A DNA stretch of 64,000 bases, from assembly GCF_022539665.2 (NCBI RefSeq), contig NC_081333.1:2976001-3040000 (forward strand), in the 5' to 3' direction. The position numbers and the translations under genes are program-made. The stretch comes from Daphnia carinata. Lineage: Eukaryota; Arthropoda; Branchiopoda; Diplostraca; Daphniidae. Below, in pieces: positions 11,700 to 35,388 of this stretch (position 1 is its first letter; each line of letters begins with the position of its first letter). Below the pieces are notes generated by a model that saw only the letters and a list, made by a program, of their open reading frames with translations, made no database searches and was not told where the DNA came from.

Positions 11700-14600
11700 A
11701 GGCAAACCAAAGGTACTGATACGTTCAAAGTTATTCGAAAACTTCATGCTATAGTAGTATTTATTGTTTTGTTGTGTTGTAGCATTATTTCAGGCTTGGA
11801 AGCTAACACCACCTATCCTCAAGTAGACGAACTGGTTTACACGTTTTTTCCCCGAATGTTAGAAGTCTTTTTTTACTTTTGACGAAAAATGATAAACAAC
11901 TCATCCGATCTTGTAATATCAATAGTGTAGCAAAATACACGATATTTCTTTGTTTTATATAAATATTAGCAACCGTCTCATTTCTGTTTTGTCTCGAAAT
12001 AACGAATATTTGTAGAGGGTCCAGTTTTCCCCGTCAGTTATATTTAGCCACCACCCGGGTATACTTGGAGAATCTATGTGTGTGTATATATGTGTGTGTG
12101 TGAAGAGGTTGGGTGTTGCCTGTGTGTGTATCTCGAAGAGTTCTGTCAATGCCTCAATGGCTTCGCGTGACGAAGACGAGTCTGCGATTCGGCCAGTTCT
12201 GTTGTGTTGGTGACTGAACCTAACCGCCCCGTTCAGCCCATGGTATCACGATTTTGCCAAGTGATTGGAATGTTTTTGTTTAGATTGTTTTAGTGTTTTA
12301 ATTTATAACTACCGTGGGGTAGAACGGGGCCCCTTCCCTTAACTGCTGCGTGTATACTGCCAAAACATATAGAAAAAGAAGACCAGAGGGAAGAAAGGAA
12401 ATCTTCAGTGCTGAACGGTATTTCACTTCGTGCCTCTGTGTGACGGCTCCAGTATTTTCAGTTTGGATGTGTTAGTTCCATTTCCATCCAACACTTCTAG
12501 TGTGTTTGCGATGGACATTTCACATGACTGTTCCTAGGATGATGAGTTGATCAAGGCTTTTGCTTCTTTTGACTCTACTGCCAGCTGATCAGCCTACCAA
12601 TTTACGTCAGGTATAGCAACTTACTAACATCATTTTCAATTGTTGTTTTTTCACCCAGCACTGTCTGCCTTCAGCCGTGGTTGGCAAGGTGACTGAGACT
12701 AAACAAGATAGGTTGAAGTTTATTGGGAGCTCGCAAACAAGTGATTGTGTGACCTGCTAATCTAATCTTAAGCTCAGCCAGGAGGTGTCTGCCAGGGATA
12801 TCAGAAACCTGCCTGCATATTGTGATTCACTTGCAAAGCACCCACATTGTGCATCAATAGACAGATATGGTTGCTCCTGAAGTCTCGTAATCAATATTCC
12901 TGGCTGTCACGCCTGTGTGCTCTGAGGCCTTGCCAACTTTTCTCCTCTCTTGTTTTCTCACATTTATGAATCCTGTATATCGTCTGTTGATTGTGTGGCG
13001 AAAAGACGACGATGGGTTGTGTGTCAAGTGTCTAAAGGAAGTTGGAACGATTGGCTCGTCTGTGTTGATCATGTCTCCATAAGGTGATGTGAGAGTATAC
13101 ACCAAGTGCAGTGTGTGTGTGTATGTGTAAAAGGGGGAGGTGTAGGAAAACAGAGAAGAGGTTGGGGAGGGGGTGGGTAGCACTTGAATCGTGACTTTGC
13201 ATTCGGGAGGAAATAAAAAGGAAAAGAAAGAAAAATAGTTGGCCGTTCCGATGCGGGGGAGAGGAGGAGCGGTTATGCGGAAGAGTTGGTTTATTCCTTA
13301 GCTACGGATGATTTCTTTCTCCCTCTTTTTCTCTTTCTCTCTACGTACCTACCCGGTTTTACTCGTTTCCCTGGCGCCGTCAACAACAACAAAAAAAAAA
13401 AAACTTTAAATGTGGGAAAAAAAAAAAATCTTTTGAGTTTTTTTTTTGTTGTTGTTGTTGTTTCGATTACATTTAGCGCCCAAAGAATTGTAGCTGTTGA
13501 AGAACGAGATAACGGGAAAGAAAAAAAAAAGAATAGGGAAAACGAAAAACTTAAACCTGTGACTGGTTTGGATGACTATACGATGGATAGTCTTGAGGGA
13601 AAAAATTGTTGGCAAGTGCCTTATTCGAAGGAGCCCCCGTCAATGCCAATGCAATTATCGCCGAGGCAATTTATTTACTAGCCGCATTGCTATAGCAAAG
13701 CTGGCCGGTAGATATAGGGCAGTAGATGGCCAAAGAAGAAAGGGAGCAACAAAAAAAAACAAACAAAGTCCCTTCTGTACAATGAAGGAATGTCTCTGTG
13801 ACTCTTGACGATCTCCCCCCACCTAGTAGTGCGCAAGCCGAGAGCCAAAAAGAAAAGGGAGAAGTATATATATCTCTCTTACATCTAATACGTGTGCAGT
13901 ACATAAATACAAGGGGGCTGATGGGTCGAACCGGTCGGCATGCCCTGCTCCTCCCTTCTGGCTGCGCTACGGATAGGGGAGGAGTGATGTATAAATAAAT
14001 CGAGTTTGTTGTCGGGTGTAGGTGGAGGAATAGGAAGGGTAGCATGTGTGGGATATTTTTCTTTTGCCTCCCTTGAAAAACGAAAAAAAAAAAAAAAAAA
14101 AAAAAACCCAACTTGGCTAACGTAAAAGTTTTTCCTTCTTCTTATTCGTTCGTCCATTCAGACCGCCGCAAATGGGTTCTGCTGGCCCGGCTGTCGGACC
14201 CGGCGTGTCTCCCGCTGCGTGCGTGCGAGTGGTCGAGGGGGTGGTAGTGGGAGAGACAAGAGTCGAAACTGATCTTCCATAACTCTCTCTCTCTCTGCTG
14301 TTTGTAACGTAACGAGGAGGGGGGTCGTAACAAGAAAAAGAGTCAAAGAATAGCGGGAACTGTGCTCGTTACATGAGTTAATAGTGGCATACAGTACCTT
14401 AGAGATCTTGTCAAACCATTTCCTCTGTGTGTGTGTGCACTATGTAAATCCTTTTCCTTTTTTATTTAACTATTTTTTTTTTCTTTTTTAAATGTCTAAT
14501 GTTTTTCACGCGTTTTCCTATTTGCAGATTTCACGAAAGCTGAAGGAAGGAAGAATAACAAGGATGTGTCCAGTTATGACAGCCGCCAAGGATTAACGTT

Positions 14601-14737
14601 GACGATCCCCAGTGTGTGTGTGTGTGTGTGTTGTTTGTTTTTGTGCGCAAAAATTGTGCGATAAAAGAAGCTCGGTAATCGGGAAAAGGGATAAACACAA
14701 GAAAAACGGACTAGCGAAAGACAGTTCCGCTTGGCTA
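11700..14737 (+). promoter_or_regulatory. upstream and 5' UTR region of MRCK
   Basis: This 3-kb region has no supported coding exon. It contains GT/CA microsatellites (about 12076-12102, 13110-13122, 14611-14630), CT-rich blocks and A-runs that become dense from 13.3 kb. A strong acceptor (TATTTGCAG) ends at 14527, so 14528-14737 is probably the 3' end of the MRCK 5' UTR, with one or more noncoding leader exons upstream. The leader-exon donor could not be fixed. Confidence 0.45.
12076..12102. repeat. GT microsatellite
   Basis: Interrupted GT/AT dinucleotide run upstream of MRCK. Confidence 0.7.
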
Positions 14738-27790
<13,053 letters not shown>

Positions 27791-27961
27791 ACGTTTTGTC
27801 TACACTTCTTCATGGACGCATTCATTTTTCTTCGTTTCCACATCGAAAATACTAAAAACGAAAAGTGGCGTACTTATTTATTTGTCATCAGGACTCTTTA
27901 GAAATCAAACACACACAAAACAATAATAATGAAACAAACAAGAAAGGAGAGGAAAAACAAA

Positions 27962-27993
<32 letters not shown>

Positions 27994-29220
27994 CAACAAA
28001 CAAGTTAAGCAAAAAAAAAAAACGTGACGATATTGTGATTGTGTAGCGTATTGGACGCGATATGGAAAGGACGTACTTGTCACTATTTAAATTCCTTTTG
28101 TTGGTTTGGGTCATTGTTATTTGAACGAACCTTGTAGACCTCCTCCTCTCTTCGGCGGCGTGATTCGTCGAAACTGATGCATCAACCGCAACGTCACCGA
28201 CTTTCAAACACCTCCCTATTATTTTTTATTTTTTATTTTTTTTTTCTCAATTCGTTGTCTGTCTTGTGGTGCTTTTATAGACTATTCCTTCCCATTATTC
28301 TCAAGCGAATCAATCAATTATTTGGCCCCACGTACTTAATGCAATTTTTGACCCTCATTATTCTTTCCTTTAAAAAAAAAATGGCATTTAAAATTGCATT
28401 CATTTTTTTTTTTATGAAATTGCCGGCCATTCGTTTGTAGGATGGATAAAAAAAAAACGCTTGTACACTTTTGATGAGAGCTGGCGATTGCATAACATGG
28501 GTTTATCTACAGCGCCATTTTCTTTATTTGAATTTTTTGTGTTGTAATTCATTTTTTTTTTCTTCCCTCCCTTATCTACGTCCAGGGTCTGTTGTACAGC
28601 CTTGTAATATCGCCCTTTCTTACTATTATTTCTTGTTTTGTTACCTTTCTTATTATTTTGTGTACGTAGAGCGGCTGGTGACTACCCCTCGTCTACTTAT
28701 TAACTGGTCACCGGCCATTGGCGAGCGTAAGAGTGTCCCCTTTGTTACGAACACCTCCATCTTTTACCCCCCAGGTTCTCAAACTAATTTATCATTTCTT
28801 AATCTTGTCGACACTGTTGGATAGTGACTGTTTCCTTTGTTCACGCTAACCGTTCCGTCGTGGACTTCGTTTACTGAAACCTTTTCTTTTTTTTTTTTTT
28901 TTTTTTTCATCCTGATAATTTGCTTGACACTTTAGAAGAAAAGAAAAAACGCTGCCGCTCTAATAATCCCCAGACCTACATACTGTGAATGTTTACGTGC
29001 TCCCCAATTTAGGTCTTCTTTCATAGGAAATATACAATTTATCAAAGGCGGACTACGCCATTATTTCATAGGTACTATTGTGGATCAAAAGAGTTTCCTC
29101 CTGTATACCGAAATTAAGCCGTTTTTAACTAAATGAAAAAAAAATGCAGGTAGCGCATCAACTTTATTGTTTTCTTCCTATGTTTACTTCAAACACTATG
29201 GAGCCAAGGAGGAAAACTAT
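27791..29220. other. MRCK 3' UTR and flank
   Basis: No gene is seen. The region is rich in A and T runs (poly-A about 27967-27993, poly-T about 28885-28907) and probably contains a long MRCK 3' UTR. No canonical AATAAA on the plus strand was found near the stop. Confidence 0.45.
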
Positions 29221-29224
29221 GGAG

Positions 29225-29400
29225 CCGTGATTTCCATTCAATTTTGAATCGGAACCAGGTATTTTAAGTGAAATTAAAAATCTGGCCAAAAATGGAAAAG
29301 TAGGAAGGCTATAGGCTTCTCACTTTTTCAATTTTCGTCAAATTCTAGATTTGGTTAAAAATACATTATTCCGATTCAAAATTGATCGCTGATCACGAAA
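29225..29400. repeat. small imperfect foldback repeat
   Basis: GTGATTTCCATTCAATTTTG at about 29228 faces a related inverted copy (ATTCAAAATTGATCGCTGAT) at about 29374. The same ATTCCGAT...GCTGATCACGAA sequence recurs inside the larger palindrome, so this is another member of that repeat family. Confidence 0.6.
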
Positions 29401-29527
29401 ATGGGAAATGTTTTTATATCAGGCTTCTACTTTTTGAATTAACCGAAAAAAAAACAGAAAGTCGGGCTTATTTAGTCGGGCTTAAAATTTTTTTCGGTCA
29501 GTGTATGTAGAGAATTAACTAGAAACG

Positions 29528-29629
29528 TGACCGGTAGATGGCGATAGCAGTAAAACAGAAAAAAACGCCAAGAAAAAAAAAATAATCACACTTTTTCTTT
29601 TTTTTTCGACCCGTAGCCATCTACCAGTC
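29528..29629. repeat. short inverted repeat with GGTAGATGGC ends
   Basis: GTGACCGGTAGATGGC at 29528 pairs imperfectly with GCCATCTACCAGTC at 29616-29629. An A-rich and a T-rich core separate them; possible MITE remnant. Confidence 0.4.
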
Positions 29630-29865
29630 AGACTCGTTATTACAGGCATGTAGGCAATTTGAGTCCATTGGATTCCAATGGCAGTGAGTTGAGTAGCGTG
29701 GCTGGAGACAAACGCGTGGCTGGAGAAAAATATTTAAAAATGGGTAAGATAATAAAAGATAAGGATGGTAAGTATAAAGATTATTACATTGGTTTTAAAT
29801 TATTAATTATTGCTTATTAGATCATCGTTTTGGAAATATATCGAATTGAATAACTTTGATGTGTC

Positions 29866-30343
29866 ATGCTAGCGCTGTAGCGTACTGGCGCGCCAGTCGT
29901 TTTTTAATTCGGTGTATTTCCAAAATTGTTGATGTTATGAAAAAAATAGCAATTTTCTCGGAATCAGTTAAAAATACATTATTCCGATGTGAAATTGAAC
30001 GCTGATCACGAATATCGGCTTTGTTTTGACATTTAACTTAACAAAATGGAGAAAAACGAAGAAAATGACCGTGGGAAAATTGCCTCCAAAACCGTCAAAA
30101 ATTGACCATCGTTGGAATTGCTTGAAAATAACACAATATACTCAAAATTTAATGCTGATTCCGAGAAAATTGCTATTTTTTTCATAACATCAACCGTTTT
30201 GGAAATACAGAGGATTGAATAACTTTGATGTGTCACGCTAACGCTGTAGCGTACTGGCGCGCCAGTAGTTTTTAAATTCGGTGTATTCCCAAAACGGTTG
30301 ATGTTATGAAAAAAATAGCAATTTTCTCGGAATCAGTATTCGA
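29866..30343. repeat. two direct copies of a foldback unit with core ACTGGCGCGCCAGT
   Basis: Copy 1 (about 29866-29967) and copy 2 (about 30213-30343) share TGAATAACTTTGATGTGTCA, the perfect palindrome ACTGGCGCGCCAGT, a GTTGATGTTATGAAAAAAAT tract and TTTCTCGGAATCAGT. Sequence at 29967-30200 recurs inverted at about 30310-30530, so the units themselves form a hairpin. A third copy lies inverted in the right arm at about 34387-34520. Confidence 0.8.
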
Positions 30344-31896
30344 TTTTGAGTATATTCTATCATTTTCAAGCAATTCCAACGATGGTCAATTTTTGACGGT
30401 TTTTGAGGCAATTTTCCCACGGTCATTTTCTTCGTTTTTCTCCGTTTTGTTAAGCCCAGTGTCAAAACAAAGCCGATATTCGTGATCAGCGTTCAATTTC
30501 AAATCGGAATAATGTATTTTTAACTAAATTAAGCAAGGATTACGAAAATTGATATCTTTTACACGTGAACCTTATGGCATTTGAATTATTAGAAGTGAAA
30601 GTTGCTACAGCCCTTACTCTTGCCCCGGACGATCGCTGAAACCCAATGCAGAAAACTGAATATCGTACCAATAGGTGGCTATAGTGTTTGGGGGATCGTC
30701 TGCAGTAAAAATTCCTGATACGAAGTTGCTACTGATTTTTTATTCGACGCTTAATACTGTTAAATACTATGGCAATCCGTTTTACCCCCCCCCCCCAAAA
30801 AAAAAAATCACACTTTTTTCTTGTTTTTCTCGTTTGTGTTTTTAGCTCAAATTTTGAGTCTACAAGCAAGTAGTTACGATTGCGAACAGCAATCCTTTAT
30901 AGTTCTGTCACAGCTAGAAGCCTCAAATAATTCTGCTTCTCTTGCTAAAGAACAACTTGTCCTTTACATTCAGAGTGTTGGTGAAGCTGTGTACTTAAAT
31001 GGCCCTAAAGATGTTTCACTTTGCTGGTATTGCAGCGATGAACATCATACATGGACTCTTTAGGTATGAAAGGAATTTTCTTGAAAATTTTTTGAATTTA
31101 TGACAAAGCATTTCTCCTCCTTTTTGCCAACCATGTCTAATCTAAAAAAAAAATTTATCCAATAGGAAAGGATTTTCAGCATACTGGGAACACAACTATC
31201 AACAATGCAACATTCTACGGGTGCTATTTTATCATCCAAGAGCCTTATACAATGATTTTCATCTGCAATTTGTATGGCCTTTCTCAAATTTCTGCCAGAA
31301 GTTGAATCTATGAGTCGCGTAAGTCACATGAGCAACAATTGAAATGCTTAATGGTGTTCTTTTTCTTTTCTCAGTATAGGTTAATAGTAACATTGGATCT
31401 GAAAAGATTCTTGGTTGGGGCAAGACACTGAATAAATTGTATTGATTGGATGGATGACATGACATTTCTATACTTAATTCGGATTCCCCAGACGGTATTT
31501 GATATTTAAAAAATTGAAGTGCATATCTGGGCTCCCTTCTTTTCTGAAGCCCCGTTTCCCCTTGACTCATAATAAGCCCGTAGGGGGTCATGCCCCTACT
31601 GTACGGTATATATAAAAACAACATATACCGAGGTTTGGAGGGCTCTGGCCGGAAAGGGGACGTGGGGTGCCGCTTAGTCCGATGATGTGTTCACGGAGGG
31701 TGACGTGGCTGCCCACAAATCCGAACTAAAGGTTAATCGCTCCTGTAAAAATGTTCCAAATCTTCAGCTCTTCTTCCGGCTTCTCTTAGCCAATCACCGG
31801 GTAATCTCCCCGGTGGGTCAACAAGGCAGTGTCTCCCCCTGCCTGGGTTGACGGCAACTTTTGAAAGGGCCATTGTGCCTTTTTAAAGTTGCAAAA
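30111..31896 (+). repeat. left arm of giant inverted repeat
   Basis: Matches 32834-34616 in reverse complement. Paired coordinates sum to 64730 over most of the arm and 64727 in the outer part. The 3-base shift is fully explained by three homopolymer length differences near 30785-30820. No other difference was seen in the parts compared. The outer break is at 30111/34616 and the inner break at 31896/32834; past the inner break, similarity decays rather than stopping cleanly. Confidence 0.92.
30821..31063 (+). other. exon-like open frame inside the palindrome (mirror 33667-33909, minus)
   Basis: This is an 80-codon frame with a TTTTTAG acceptor near its start. The product reads like protein (SSYDCEQQSFIVLSQLEAS, a CWYCSDEHHTWTL end). 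No family recognised. Because it lies in the arm it is present twice. It may be a captured gene exon or part of an element. Confidence 0.25.
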
Positions 31897-32067
31897 TCAT
31901 TTATTTGTGCAGAGTAATGTCAATACAATTTATTTTTTAAAACAAAAAAGCAAACTTGTGTTTTTAACCCTTTTCTTACTGTGCGTTTTTTTTTCCACAC
32001 ATGTATGTATTATCATTGGTTATTGATACATACCTGAAATTTTTATTGATTTGGTTTGAGCTTTCAA

Positions 32068-32138
32068 CTCAGACTCGTTGGGGAATCGAACCCTGGATGT
32101 TCGGCATACAGCGCCGATGCTCTATCAATGAGCCATGA
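32068..32138 (-). repeat. tRNA-like SINE fragment
   Basis: On the minus strand an A-box-like TGGCTCATTGATAGAGCATC is followed by a B-box GGGTTCGATTCC at tRNA spacing. Arms pair too poorly for a working tRNA. It shares AGAGCATCGGCG with the segment at 32433. Confidence 0.55.
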
Positions 32139-32267
32139 AACATATGTTGATAAGTTGGCTCTTTTCTTGTCACTTACGGACTTACATTTACACTTAAAAT
32201 AAAATTGGAATGTAATGCTGCAATGTTCTTTTCTACAATTATTCCGTTTCATTTATCATACATCACC

Positions 32268-32330
32268 TGATGTTTGAACCCAGGGTAACAGGTACCGCAG
32301 CTAAAGGCTCTACCACAGAGCTATGGATCT
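32268..32330 (-). repeat. tRNA-like SINE fragment
   Basis: On the minus strand, CATAGCTCTGTGGTAGAGCC (D-arm-like) and CCCTGGGTTCAAA (B-box-like) are spaced as in a tRNA. The anticodon arm is not convincing. Confidence 0.45.
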
Positions 32331-32432
32331 TACGGAAACTGTAGAAAGATAAAATTATACTTGTGCAGGAATGCACAGACAGCCTAGATGATAACATAGT
32401 ATATGGGATAATAAGAAACTTTAGATATATCT

Positions 32433-32500
32433 CGTGGCTCAGCGTTAGAGCATCGGCGTTGCACGCTGAATGTCCGGGGATCGGTTCCCTTACGAGTAAA
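32433..32500 (+). repeat. tRNA-like SINE fragment
   Basis: CTCGTGGCTCAGCGTTAGAG, GCATCGGCGTTGCACGC and GGGGATCGGTTCCC occur in tRNA order. CTCGT and ACGAG could pair as an acceptor end, but the T-arm is broken. Same family as the copy at 32068, opposite orientation. Confidence 0.5.
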
Positions 32501-32856
32501 GTAAAATACAAATATAAAATTACTTCAGAAAATATCCTGGCATTACACGTTGTTCCTTGAATCTAAGTTGTAGAATTCAAAGAAGTATATAGAGTTCAAG
32601 TGTAAATATAATAATTGACTACTTACAGATAAATGATAAACCAATGGAAACAATGCTTACCATCAAAGGTGGCAAAAACAATAAAGTTGAATTGAGAAAG
32701 CTAAATAACAAAAAAAAAGGTTGATAAATGTAATGGATGAACACAGCGAACACAGACAATGAATGAAGCAAATTTTGAAAAAAATATTTTATAAAAAAAA
32801 CTTTATTGACAATTCTCTGCACATTACAATTATTTTTGCAACTTTAAAAAGGCACA

Positions 32857-32997
32857 ATGGCCCTTTCAAAAGTTGCCGTCAACCCAGGCAGGGGGAGACA
32901 CTGCCTTGTTGACCCACCGGGGAGATTACCCGGTGATTGGCTAAGAGAAGCCGGAAGAAGAGCTGAAGATTTGGAACATTTTTACAGGAGCGATTAA
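32857..32997 (+). other. 46-codon open frame in a hairpin-rich part of the arm (mirror 31733-31873, minus)
   Basis: Begins MALSKVAVNPGRGRHC and continues DPPGRLPGDWLREAGRRAED, an unusually GC-rich frame for this locus. The DNA here also folds: hairpins at about 32879-32912, 32915-32935, 33100-33126 and 33131-33150. It is unclear whether the constraint is protein, RNA or transposon related. Confidence 0.25.
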
Positions 32998-33105
32998 CCT
33001 TTAGTTCGGATTTGTGGGCAGCCACGTCACCCTCCGTGAACACATCATCGGACTAAGCGGCACCCCACGTCCCCTTTCCGGCCAGAGCCCTCCAAACCTC
33101 GGTAT

Positions 33106-33670
33106 ATGTTGTTTTTATATATACCGTACAGTAGGGGCATGACCCCCTACGGGCTTATTATGAGTCAAGGGGAAACGGGGCTTCAGAAAAGAAGGGAGCC
33201 CAGATATGCACTTCAATTTTTTAAATATCAAATACCGTCTGGGGAATCCGAATTAAGTATAGAAATGTCATGTCATCCATCCAATCAATACAATTTATTC
33301 AGTGTCTTGCCCCAACCAAGAATCTTTTCAGATCCAATGTTACTATTAACCTATACTGAGAAAAGAAAAAGAACACCATTAAGCATTTCAATTGTTGCTC
33401 ATGTGACTTACGCGACTCATAGATTCAACTTCTGGCAGAAATTTGAGAAAGGCCATACAAATTGCAGATGAAAATCATTGTATAAGGCTCTTGGATGATA
33501 AAATAGCACCCGTAGAATGTTGCATTGTTGATAGTTGTGTTCCCAGTATGCTGAAAATCCTTTCCTATTGGATAAATTTTTTTTTTAGATTAGACATGGT
33601 TGGCAAAAAGGAGGAGAAATGCTTTGTCATAAATTCAAAAAATTTTCAAGAAAATTCCTTTCATACCTAA
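33106..33670 (+). other. exon-like open frames in the right arm (mirror 31060-31624, minus)
   Basis: Two overlapping frames, 33106-33471 (121 codons) and 33443-33670 (75 codons). An acceptor-like CTCATAG at about 33421 precedes a protein-like stretch in the second frame (RKAIQIADENHCIRLLDD, then APVECCIVDSCVPSML). No family is recognised and splicing cannot be fixed. Both are duplicated on the other arm. Confidence 0.25.
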
Positions 33671-34616
33671 AGAGTCCATGTATGATGTTCATCGCTGCAA
33701 TACCAGCAAAGTGAAACATCTTTAGGGCCATTTAAGTACACAGCTTCACCAACACTCTGAATGTAAAGGACAAGTTGTTCTTTAGCAAGAGAAGCAGAAT
33801 TATTTGAGGCTTCTAGCTGTGACAGAACTATAAAGGATTGCTGTTCGCAATCGTAACTACTTGCTTGTAGACTCAAAATTTGAGCTAAAAACACAAACGA
33901 GAAAAACAAGAAAAAGTGTGATTTTTTTTTGGGGGGGGGGGGTAAAACGGATTGCCATAGTATTTAACAGTATTAAGCGTCGAATAAAAAATCAGTAGCA
34001 ACTTCGTATCAGGAATTTTTACTGCAGACGATCCCCCAAACACTATAGCCACCTATTGGTACGATATTCAGTTTTCTGCATTGGGTTTCAGCGATCGTCC
34101 GGGGCAAGAGTAAGGGCTGTAGCAACTTTCACTTCTAATAATTCAAATGCCATAAGGTTCACGTGTAAAAGATATCAATTTTCGTAATCCTTGCTTAATT
34201 TAGTTAAAAATACATTATTCCGATTTGAAATTGAACGCTGATCACGAATATCGGCTTTGTTTTGACACTGGGCTTAACAAAACGGAGAAAAACGAAGAAA
34301 ATGACCGTGGGAAAATTGCCTCAAAAACCGTCAAAAATTGACCATCGTTGGAATTGCTTGAAAATGATAGAATATACTCAAAATCGAATACTGATTCCGA
34401 GAAAATTGCTATTTTTTTCATAACATCAACCGTTTTGGGAATACACCGAATTTAAAAACTACTGGCGCGCCAGTACGCTACAGCGTTAGCGTGACACATC
34501 AAAGTTATTCAATCCTCTGTATTTCCAAAACGGTTGATGTTATGAAAAAAATAGCAATTTTCTCGGAATCAGCATTAAATTTTGAGTATATTGTGTTATT
34601 TTCAAGCAATTCCAAC

Positions 34617-35388
34617 CTTGCCTTACCACTTTTGTCAAAATCGGCCAAAATCGAAATCTCACGGAATTGGATGAAACTCGTATCGTTTAATCAAAATTTA
34701 ACGGTGATTTCGATTCTGCGATTGGTTTTGTCGCTAAGCCACCCATTTTTGAAATAAATGAAAAAAAGTGTTGTTACCTGCATCTTTCACACTGCTTTGT
34801 GGACAGTGCCAGCCTGCGGCGCTGAATATTGTACATAAATTCTCGTTATAACGTATAGCAATACCGAACATTTCGACCTCTGTTGGCTATTTCACTGACT
34901 GTGAAGGATTTCTCCGTGTATGATTGTTTTCGGGCCCTGTAATCCATTCACGTAACTGGAAACAAATTTATAGTTTATGGAATAAGTCGTTATTAGCTTG
35001 ATATCTTTTCGTAACTACAGCAGTACCTAGGAGAAAATACCTGGTTGGTTAATCCATAGGTAGTAACGTTAAAAGGGGTATTTAGACCTGTAACTGCAAA
35101 TATAAGGATCTTTAACCTATGTACACTAACACATTACAGGTACGGTGATAGATATTTATCCACACGTTCATCATTATATTTCTTGTACAATTCAAAATGG
35201 GAAAAGAAACGAAAAAAAGGTGGTGCTACAAAAAAAAACCCAGATGCTACACAGAAAAAAAATAATAAGAGAAAGTTTGGCTAAAGATAGGGTGAACCTA
35301 AACATTACATGAAATAACTGAGTTTTCTCTTTGTTACCGATTTGTTTAACGTTAGCTGGAAACCAACAGAAGTAAACCCCCCAAAAAA
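34617..35388. other. intergenic, nothing recognised
   Basis: Sequence between the palindrome and the 3' end of MSH6. No coding signal, RNA gene or clear repeat was found; its right part presumably includes the MSH6 3' UTR. Confidence 0.5.

Larger units (their letters stand above)
31897..32833. repeat. spacer of the giant inverted repeat
   Basis: This 937-bp loop is AT-rich. It has no gene and carries three tRNA-like segments annotated separately. Sequence just inside each arm is still weakly alike (GTGCAGAG..AATGTCAATA), suggesting the palindrome once extended further inward. Confidence 0.7.
32834..34616 (-). repeat. right arm of giant inverted repeat
   Basis: Reverse complement of 30111-31896. 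The three size differences are in a C/G run (same length), the adjacent A/T run and a short T run. Confidence 0.92.

Noticed and set aside
11494-11754. Alternative frame of orphan gene B's last exon with a hydrophobic stretch
   Set aside because: It does not continue the frame set by the two upstream exons; a following GLEANTTYPQ-like segment at 11795 is suggestive but unproven.
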